Origin: Paenirhizobium selenitireducens ATCC BAA-1503
GTDB lineage: Bacteria; Pseudomonadota; Alphaproteobacteria; Rhizobiales; Rhizobiaceae
Length of the DNA: 64,000 bases
NCBI RefSeq assembly: GCF_000518785.1
Contig: NZ_JAEG01000009.1
Span: 124,001-188,000 of the forward strand
Direction: 5' to 3'
The position numbers were made by a program, and so were the translations under genes. Positions 58,379 to 64,000 of the stretch are shown one piece after another; the first letter of the stretch is position 1; every line of letters begins with the position of its first letter. Below the pieces are notes generated by a model. That model did not search any database. It saw only the letters and a list, made by a program, of their open reading frames with translations, and had not been told where the DNA came from.

Positions 58379-59592
58379 GCGCCGATCCCCTCGACCGGAT
58401 GCTCCAGCGCCGTCATGATGCCGCGCAGCTCGGCCAGGCCCTTCAGCCGGCCGATGGCGGGATAACCGGGCTGCGCCTTGCGCCCGAGATCGTCAAGGAT
58501 GTCCTGGCCGTGATCGGGACGCATGGGAATGTTGCGGTCGGCTCGGCCTGCCTTGCGCCGACGGGCCTCCTCGCGCAACACCGCGGCGATCATCGCCACC
58601 ATGTCCGTGCCACCGCCGAGATGTTCGGCCTCGTAGAAACTGCCCATCAGGCCGTCTGTCTCGCGCCGGACATTGCGCAGATGGAGAAAATGGACGCGAT
58701 CGCCAAGCCTGTCCATCATGCCCGGCAGGTCGTTGTCCGGCCGCACGCCAAGCGATCCGGTGCAGAGCGTGATGCCGCTCGCCGGCAGATCGACCGCCGC
58801 CATGACCTTGCGGTAGTCCGCCTCGGTCGACATGACGCGCGGCAGGCCGAGAAGCGAGAACGGCGGGTCATCCGGGTGGCAGCACAGACGCAGTCCGAGG
58901 TCCTGGGCAACCGGCGCCACCTCCGACAGAAAATCGATCAGATGGGTTCGCAGTTGATCTTCCGAGATCGCGGCATATTCTGCCAGGTGACCGCGCACAT
59001 CCTCCAGAGTGAAATGCTCCGCCGCCCCGGGCAATCCGAAAACGACGTTGCGGGCAAGCGCCTGGCGCGCAGCATCGTCCATGGCGACAAAGCGGCGTGC
59101 CGCATCCGCAACGACGTCCGCGGGATAGTCCTCGGCTGCCCCCGGCCGCGCCAGAATGTGGATATCGAAGGCGGCAAAGTCCGTCAGGTCGAAGCGCATG
59201 CAGGTGGCGCCATTCGGCAACCGCCAGGCGAGGTCGGTGCGCGTCCAGTCCAGAACCGGCATGAAATTGTAGCAGATCACCTCGATGCCGGCGTCGCGCA
59301 GCACTTTGAGCGAGGTTTTGTAGTTGGCGATGTGGTCGCGCCAGCTTCCCTTCTGCTTCTTGATGTCTTCGGACACGGGCAGGCTCTCGACCACCTCCCA
59401 TTTGAGCCCCGACGGGCTGCCATCCCGCATGCGGCCGATCTCGGCCTGACGCTTGTCAACCTCTTCCCGCGCCCAGACGGCGCCGGTCGGCAGGTGATGG
59501 AGTGCAGAAACCACGCCTTCGACCCCGGCCTGCATCATATCGTCGACCGAAACCAGATCCTTCGGTCCAAACCAGCGCCAGGTCTGCCGCAT
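58375..59592 (-). CDS. uxuA: mannonate dehydratase
   Basis: Dehydrates D-mannonate to 2-keto-3-deoxygluconate with a divalent metal. 405 residues. Metal-binding and active-site segments CCHPDDPPFSLLGLPRV, GSLGVRPDND and VHFLHLRNVRRE are present, and MRQTWRWFGPKDLVSV opens the family. First gene of the operon, divergent from the GntR regulator across 116 bases. Its stop overlaps the uxuB start. Confidence 0.93.
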   Translation of the reverse strand: MRQTWRWFGPKDLVSVDDMMQAGVEGVVSALHHLPTGAVWAREEVDKRQAEIGRMRDGSPSGLKWEVVESLPVSEDIKKQKGSWRDHIANYKTSLKVLRDAGIEVICYNFMPVLDWTRTDLAWRLPNGATCMRFDLTDFAAFDIHILARPGAAEDYPADVVADAARRFVAMDDAARQALARNVVFGLPGAAEHFTLEDVRGHLAEYAAISEDQLRTHLIDFLSEVAPVAQDLGLRLCCHPDDPPFSLLGLPRVMSTEADYRKVMAAVDLPASGITLCTGSLGVRPDNDLPGMMDRLGDRVHFLHLRNVRRETDGLMGSFYEAEHLGGGTDMVAMIAAVLREEARRRKAGRADRNIPMRPDHGQDILDDLGRKAQPGYPAIGRLKGLAELRGIMTALEHPVEGIGA

Positions 59593-59659
59593 GTGTCACT
59601 CCTCCCAAAGCCTGCATCGAAGATGGTATCTGATTCCCATTTAGCATCGACGCCAATTG

Positions 59660-59688
59660 TTGACTAGTATGGCAGTTCAACGCTAGAC
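59660..59688 (+). promoter_or_regulatory. probable promoter of the GntR regulator gene
   Basis: TTGACT (59660-59665), 17 bases, CTAGAC (59683-59688), close to the rhizobial -35/-10 pattern CTTGAC/CTATAT. A loose inverted repeat GTTGA/TCAAC (59659-59682) overlaps it and could be a GntR operator. Confidence 0.45.
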
Positions 59689-59708
59689 AGACCGAAGGGA
59701 GACAGACA

Positions 59709-60410
59709 ATGCCAGTTCCGCCCACAGAAGCAGCTGCGCTGGAACAGAGTTCGGCCGTAGGGCCGCAGCTGTACCGGTTGCTGCGCGACAGGATTGTCAG
59801 GGGAGACCTGGCCCCCGGGGCTCGCATTTCGGAGTCGGAAATCGCGGCGAGCTACAAGGTCAGCCGCCAACCGGTTCGCGAGGCCTTCATCAAACTGGCC
59901 GAGGAATCGCTGGTCGAAGTCCGGCCCCAGCGTGGCACCTATGTGCGCCGTATCTCTGTGCCCGCTGTCATGACCGCGCGTTTCGTTCGCGAAGCGGTGG
60001 AGGCCGACATTGTTCGAGAAGCCGCACGCCGCATGACGCCGGACATGCTTACGGCCCTCGAGGCCAATCTGTCGGCACAGCGCACCGTGGTCGATGGCGA
60101 CGACCCCAGCAGGTTCATGGAACTGGACGAGGCCTTTCATCGGCAGCTTGCCGAAGCCGCCGGCCAACCGGCGATCTGGGATATCCTGGAAGACCTGAAA
60201 ACGCAGATGGACCGCGTGCGCCACCTCAGTGCCCGCCAGTTTCCGCGCGAGCGGCTGATCGACCAGCATGCCGCGGTGGTGGCAGCCCTGCGCTCCGGCG
60301 ATCCGCAGGTGGCCGAAGCCGAGATGCGCACGCATCTCAGGGGCGTGCTCACCGATCTGCCGGCCATTGCCGAAGCCATGCCCGAATTCTTTGACGAAGC
60401 GGGAGGCTGA
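59709..60410 (+). CDS. GntR-family regulator, FCD (FadR/UxuR) subfamily
   Basis: Likely regulator of the divergent uxuA-uxuB-kdgK operon. 233 residues. The winged helix contains LYRLLRDRIVRGDLAPGARI, SESEIAASYKVSRQPVREAF and VEVRPQRGTYVRRI. The C-terminal FCD domain has the metal-binding Asp/His pattern FMELDEAFHRQLAEAAG and IDQHAAVVAAL. The effector may be a hexuronate or KDG. The start at 59709 follows GAAGGGAGA. Confidence 0.9.
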   Translation: MPVPPTEAAALEQSSAVGPQLYRLLRDRIVRGDLAPGARISESEIAASYKVSRQPVREAFIKLAEESLVEVRPQRGTYVRRISVPAVMTARFVREAVEADIVREAARRMTPDMLTALEANLSAQRTVVDGDDPSRFMELDEAFHRQLAEAAGQPAIWDILEDLKTQMDRVRHLSARQFPRERLIDQHAAVVAALRSGDPQVAEAEMRTHLRGVLTDLPAIAEAMPEFFDEAGG

Positions 60411-60821
60411 CGGGGCAATGGCACGGGGAGGAGCATGGCGGGCAGAGATTTTGGCACGCGGCGCCGGCGACCCTAGAGGCGTTGCTTCGGGCCTACGGGA
60501 TGACCGGCGAACCGGGCTGGATGCAGCGTGCCGACAGATCCTTGCCGTTGTTGGGCGGCCTTCCCTTCCTGAGAACTGCAGGGTTCAATTACGACACGCA
60601 GGCCCGGTGCTCCATCCTCGCACGGCACGATGTCAGCCGGCGGGCGATCTGGCTCGGCAAGCCTACCAACTCTGACGCCTGTCATCATTCCCTGAAACTA
60701 TGCTTGTTATTTCCTCTATCTATTTGCTTGATGCATGATGTCGGGGGATCCTTCCGGTTCGTGGCCAGTCGTCTTGCCTGAGGCAGGCGGTTGTCCCGGT
60801 AACCAGATAAGGGGAACGATC
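60411..60821. other. 411-base gap without a supported gene
   Basis: The GC-rich first 270 bases hold short frames on both strands with no recognisable motif or ribosome site. The last 130 bases become AT-richer (around 60700-60730) and probably contain the promoter of the amino-acid importer operon. I cannot point to a convincing -35/-10 pair. Confidence 0.5.
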
Positions 60822-61607
60822 ATGTTGAAAGCCATTTTGTCGTGCGCGCTCGCTGCCGGTATTGCGATCGCTGCGGCCGCACTGCCGTCCGTGGCCGCTG
60901 CCGACGAGCTCGAGACCGTCAAGGCTGCCGGCGAGTTCAAATTTGCCAATAGCGGCGCATACCCGCCCTTCAGCTTCGTCGACGACACGAACCAGGTCGT
61001 CGGCTTCGACGTCGATATCGGCAATGAAATTGCAAAGCGCCTTGGCGTGAAGGGCGTTGCCGTCAGCACCGCCTGGGACGGCATCATTGCCGGCCTTCTG
61101 GCCGGCAAGTACGATTCCATCATCGGCAGCATGACGATCACCGCCGAACGCGAAAAGGCCGTCGATTTCGTCGGTCCCTACTATCGCTCGGGCCGCGGCA
61201 TCTTCGTCGCAACGGATTCCGCGGTGAAGTCGCTCGACGACCTGAAGGACAAGACGATCGGCGTCACGCTTGGCGAAACGCATGAAAAGTGGGCGCGCGA
61301 GCGTGGCGGCTGGGAAATCCGCACCTACAAGGGCCTTCCTGAACTCTTCCTCGAACTGAAGTCCGGTCGCGTCGATGCGATCGTCGTCGACAGTATTCCG
61401 GTGATGGTCGCCATGAAGGACAATGGCGAAAAGGTCCGCAAGCTGGAGACTTCCGACATTGACGGCGGCGCCGTCAACATCGGCATCGCGATCCGCAAGG
61501 GCAATCCGGATCTCAAGGCCGCCATGCAGAAGGCGCTCGACGAGATGATGGCGGACGGCACCTATGAGGCTATCTCGATGAAGTGGATCGGCGCGGACAT
61601 CCGCTGA
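60822..61607 (+). CDS. polar amino-acid-type ABC transporter substrate-binding protein
   Basis: Periplasmic binding protein of the family-3 type, 261 residues. Signal peptide [20 protein letters not shown], cleaved near VAAAD. The mature part begins [21 protein letters not shown] and has [36 protein letters not shown] and [12 protein letters not shown]. The amino-acid site Asp/Arg pattern is present (ITAERE, DAIVVD). Start at 60822 with AAGGGGAA upstream. The ligand is unknown. Confidence 0.9.
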   Translation: MLKAILSCALAAGIAIAAAALPSVAAADELETVKAAGEFKFANSGAYPPFSFVDDTNQVVGFDVDIGNEIAKRLGVKGVAVSTAWDGIIAGLLAGKYDSIIGSMTITAEREKAVDFVGPYYRSGRGIFVATDSAVKSLDDLKDKTIGVTLGETHEKWARERGGWEIRTYKGLPELFLELKSGRVDAIVVDSIPVMVAMKDNGEKVRKLETSDIDGGAVNIGIAIRKGNPDLKAAMQKALDEMMADGTYEAISMKWIGADIR

Positions 61608-61741
61608 TCTCAATCGGTCTGGCGGGATCAGGCGATCCCGCCGGCCAGGCACGGTTCCGCGCCCGCCGCGGGGCCGATGCCAGATACCGTTCTTCCCGCG
61701 GCGTTATCGCGCCCTGCCCCGTGATCGACAGGCCTTTCTGC

Positions 61742-62392
61742 ATGGATACCGATCTGATCTTGCGAATATTGCCGGCCTTTATCCAGGCGGCATGGACGAC
61801 GGTCGAGATTTCTCTCGTGTCGCTCGTCCTGGGACTGGCGGTCGCTTCGCTGCTGACGGCCGCGCGCCTGTCGCGTCTCGCTCCCCTCAGGGTGCTGGGG
61901 ACGGTCTATGTCAGCCTCTTTCGGGGAACGCCTGCGCTCATCCAGATCTTCCTGCTCTATTTCGGCGGACCGCAGATCGGACTGCAGCTCGAACCTTTCG
62001 CCGCCGGCGCCATCGCGCTTGGCCTCAACATCGGTGCCTATATGGCCGAGTCGATGCGCGGCGGCATCCTGTCGGTCGATCGCGGCCAGACGGAAGCCGC
62101 CCGCTCGCTTGGTTTCAGCCGCACGCAGTCCATGCGCTGGATCGTTCTGCCGCAGGCCGCCAGGCTGATGATCCGCCCGCTCGGCGTCAATGCCGTGGCC
62201 CTGGTCAAGGGCACGGCGCTGGTCGCCACCATCTCGGTGGTGGAACTGACCTATACGGCGCAGCGCTTCATCGGCTCGACCTACAAGCCGTTCGAGATCT
62301 TCGCCGTCACGGCCGTGCTCTACATGATCATGGTCTATGGACTGACACTGCTGATCGGCTTGCTCGATCGCGCCTATGCGGAAGAGGTGTAA
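61742..62392 (+). CDS. amino-acid ABC transporter permease (HisM/GlnP type), first
   Basis: Inner-membrane permease of 216 residues with about five membrane helices. [22 protein letters not shown] is the typical His/Glx permease motif, and the ATPase-contact loop is [25 protein letters not shown]. The start is the ATG at 61742; the frame back to 61583 is not supported. Lies 3 bases before the second permease. Confidence 0.9.
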   Translation: MDTDLILRILPAFIQAAWTTVEISLVSLVLGLAVASLLTAARLSRLAPLRVLGTVYVSLFRGTPALIQIFLLYFGGPQIGLQLEPFAAGAIALGLNIGAYMAESMRGGILSVDRGQTEAARSLGFSRTQSMRWIVLPQAARLMIRPLGVNAVALVKGTALVATISVVELTYTAQRFIGSTYKPFEIFAVTAVLYMIMVYGLTLLIGLLDRAYAEEV

Positions 62393-62395
62393 GCG

Positions 62396-63055
62396 ATGCA
62401 GGGTCTCGATTTCACCGTCGTCTTCGCCTACTGGCCACTGCTGGCCGAAGGGCTCGGCTGGACTGTCGTCCTGTCGGTCACCTCGGCCTTGGTCAGCGTG
62501 CTTGCCGGGATCGGTTTTGCCCTGCTGGTCCTCTACGGGTCGGCGCTGGTCCGCTATCCGATCCGGCTGTTCATGTGGCTTTTCATGGGCACGCCACTTC
62601 TGCTTCAGCTGTTCCTCATCTATTTCGGCCTGTCCCAGATCGGCATCGACATTCCGGCGCTCGGCGCCGGCATCATCGCGCTCAGCCTGCATTTCGCCGT
62701 CTACAATGCCGATATCTTTCAGGCCGGCATTCTGTCAGTCGACAGGGGACAGACCGAGGCCGCCCGCAGCCTCGGTTTCGGCCGCCACCGCACGCTCGTC
62801 TACATCATCGTGCCGCAGGCGGTTCGCAACACGCTTCCGGCGGTCGGCAGCATGATGATCGCGCTGCTGAAGGAATCGGCGATCGTCTCGATGATCGGTA
62901 TTGCCGAGATCGTGCACAGCGCGCAGCTGGCCATCAGCGAGACCTACCGGCCGTTCGAGTTCTACCTGACCGCAGCCGTACTCTATTACATTCTCAACCT
63001 GATCCTCGAAGCCGGCCTGCGCCGGATCGAAGGCAAAGTGGAGCTTTCGCGATGA
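62396..63055 (+). CDS. amino-acid ABC transporter permease (HisM/GlnP type), second
   Basis: Paired permease, 219 residues. [22 protein letters not shown] and [25 protein letters not shown] match those of the first permease, as expected for a heterodimeric channel. Its stop overlaps the start of the ATPase gene (ATGA). Confidence 0.9.
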   Translation: MQGLDFTVVFAYWPLLAEGLGWTVVLSVTSALVSVLAGIGFALLVLYGSALVRYPIRLFMWLFMGTPLLLQLFLIYFGLSQIGIDIPALGAGIIALSLHFAVYNADIFQAGILSVDRGQTEAARSLGFGRHRTLVYIIVPQAVRNTLPAVGSMMIALLKESAIVSMIGIAEIVHSAQLAISETYRPFEFYLTAAVLYYILNLILEAGLRRIEGKVELSR

Positions 63056-63816
63056 ACGATGTCCGCCCGATGATCGACGTGCGCGGCGCGCGCAAGGCTT
63101 ACGGCCCGCTGGAGGTCCTCAAGGGGATCGATTTCAGCGTGGCGCGCGGCCAGATCATCGCCGTGATCGGGCCGAGCGGCTCGGGAAAGAGCACGCTCCT
63201 GCGCTCCATCAACCACCTGGAGACCCTCGACAGCGGCGAAGTCTGGCTCGACGGCGTGCTGGTCAACCAGACGCTGCCCGGGCGCGCCTTCGAACGGCAC
63301 ATCAATCAGGTGCGCCAGCAGATGGGCATGGTGTTCCAGCACTTCAACCTGTTTCCGCACCTGAGCGTCTGCGACAACATCGCCATCGCCCCGGCCAAGT
63401 TGAAGGGCGTCGACAAGGCTTCCGCCCGCAAGCTGGCCCTGACCATGCTCGACAAGGTCGGGCTCGCCGACAAGATCGACGCCTTCCCGGCCCGCCTTTC
63501 TGGCGGCCAGAAACAGCGCGTGGCGATTGCCCGGGCGCTCGCCATGCAGCCGAAGGTCATGCTGTTCGACGAGGCGACGTCGGCGCTTGATCCGGAACTG
63601 GTGGACGAGGTGAACCTGGTAATGAAACAGCTCGCCAGCGAGCATATGACGATGGTGATCGTCACCCATGAAATGCGTTTCGCCGCGGAAGTGGCCGACC
63701 GCGTGCTGTTCATGGCCGACGGCACGGTGATCGAGGAAGGAACGCCCGACGAGCTGTTCACGCAGCCGAAGCAGGAGCGGACGCGCACATTCCTCCGGAA
63801 ATTTCTCAATGCCTGA
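63052..63816 (+). CDS. amino-acid ABC transporter ATP-binding protein (GlnQ/HisP type)
   Basis: 254-residue ATPase. Walker [11 protein letters not shown]-loop [14 protein letters not shown], signature [14 protein letters not shown] and Walker [16 protein letters not shown] are all canonical, with switch His in VTHEMRFA. Completes the importer whose binding protein starts at 60822. Confidence 0.94.
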   Translation: MNDVRPMIDVRGARKAYGPLEVLKGIDFSVARGQIIAVIGPSGSGKSTLLRSINHLETLDSGEVWLDGVLVNQTLPGRAFERHINQVRQQMGMVFQHFNLFPHLSVCDNIAIAPAKLKGVDKASARKLALTMLDKVGLADKIDAFPARLSGGQKQRVAIARALAMQPKVMLFDEATSALDPELVDEVNLVMKQLASEHMTMVIVTHEMRFAAEVADRVLFMADGTVIEEGTPDELFTQPKQERTRTFLRKFLNA

Positions 63817-63831
63817 CAGGAGATGAGCCGA

Positions 63832-64000
63832 ATGACCATGGCAAGAGATCAGTTCCCCGACTTCGGGCTGACGCAGGCGCAGCGCCGCGAGGCCGTCAGA
63901 GGGCACTACTACGAATATCCGGGAATGGACGGAGAGCGCGGCGAGATCTGGTGCTATTCGGACCGGTTCTCCTACCATCCGGGCGACGAGGTGACGCTGT
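63832..64000 (+). CDS. start of a gene, possibly N,N-dimethylformamidase-like (cut by the window edge)
   Basis: 56 codons are visible. The chain contains AVRGHYYEYPGMDGERGEIWCYSDRFSYHPGDEVTL written in parts: HYYEYPG, GEIWCYSDRFSY and HPGDEVTL. The 'gysdrfSYxPGdeV' pattern recalls N,N-dimethylformamidase beta-like proteins, but the visible part is too short to be sure. AGGAGA lies about 9 bases upstream; an ATG at 63823 is also in frame. It follows the ABC ATPase by 15 bases and is probably in the same operon, which would link the importer to amide or nitrogen-compound use. Confidence 0.5.
   Translation, partial: MTMARDQFPDFGLTQAQRREAVRGHYYEYPGMDGERGEIWCYSDRFSYHPGDEVTL

Noticed and set aside
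60473..60781. Short frames in the gap before the amino-acid importer
   Set aside because: No motif, no ribosome site and overlapping frames on both strands; treated as non-coding.

Overview
The window reads as chromosomal (or chromid) DNA of an alphaproteobacterium of the Rhizobiales, most likely Rhizobiaceae. This rests on the high GC content, a complete glpRDSTPQUVK glycerol locus in the order described for Rhizobium, rhizobial-type palindromic intergenic elements, a UgpC/GlpS-type transporter repertoire and an alpha-r14/'cuckoo'-type small RNA. No species can be named from the sequence alone. I see no phage, transposase, CRISPR array, tRNA or rRNA.

Layout. (1) 1-5486: poorly characterised housekeeping-like genes around a NadV-type phosphoribosyltransferase (NAD salvage) and a short RNase D. 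(2) 5598-9857: a sulfatase/phosphonate-monoester-hydrolase-type enzyme, a small RNA of three hairpins with CCUCC-rich loops, a GNAT acetyltransferase and a phosphomannomutase. (3) 9854-19870, minus strand: a carbohydrate ABC importer (binding protein, two permeases, ATPase) followed by two GMC flavoenzymes, an SDR, a Dabb protein and a glycerate 2-kinase, interrupted by two palindromic elements. (4) 20068-27556: a LacI-controlled divergon. Five minus-strand genes (lacI, Gfo/Idh/MocA dehydrogenase, CoA-transferase, enoyl-CoA hydratase, aldehyde dehydrogenase) face a DUF993 aldolase-like gene. Both promoters carry a matching operator exactly inside the -35/-10 spacer.

(5) 27574-33708: a singlet-oxygen/photo-oxidative-stress type sigma-E-ChrR locus. 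It has an ECF sigma factor and its ChrR zinc-cupin anti-sigma, divergent from a FAD amine-oxidase-like protein, a DUF1365 protein and a cyclopropane-fatty-acid-synthase-like methyltransferase, plus an SDR and a DUF2177 membrane protein. Sigma-E-like promoter sequences lie back to back between the two arms. (6) 33751-36384: a ligase-associated exonuclease and an ATP-dependent DNA ligase. (7) 36535-45333: a complete aerobic CO-dehydrogenase cluster, coxC-MSL-DEFG. CoxL carries the form I active-site loop AYRCSFR, and three TTCGTG-type direct repeats sit before coxM, where the LytTR domain of the MHYT-LytTR regulator could bind.

(8) 45382-55377, minus strand: glpR, glpD, glpSTPQUV and glpK for glycerol uptake and oxidation. 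(9) 55566-60410: a YARHG-domain secreted protein and a hexuronate operon (uxuA, uxuB, kdgK) divergent from a GntR/FCD regulator. (10) 60822-64000: a polar amino-acid-type ABC importer followed by the start of a gene that may encode an N,N-dimethylformamidase-like protein.

Taken together the region is mainly accessory catabolism (sugar, polyol, hexuronate, glycerol, CO) with local regulators. The least described parts are the LacI/DUF993/CoA-transferase pathway, the importer-GMC-SDR-GMC operon, the LytTR repeat array before coxM and the sigma-E promoter pair. Gene functions are assigned from motifs and neighbourhood; nothing was searched against a database.
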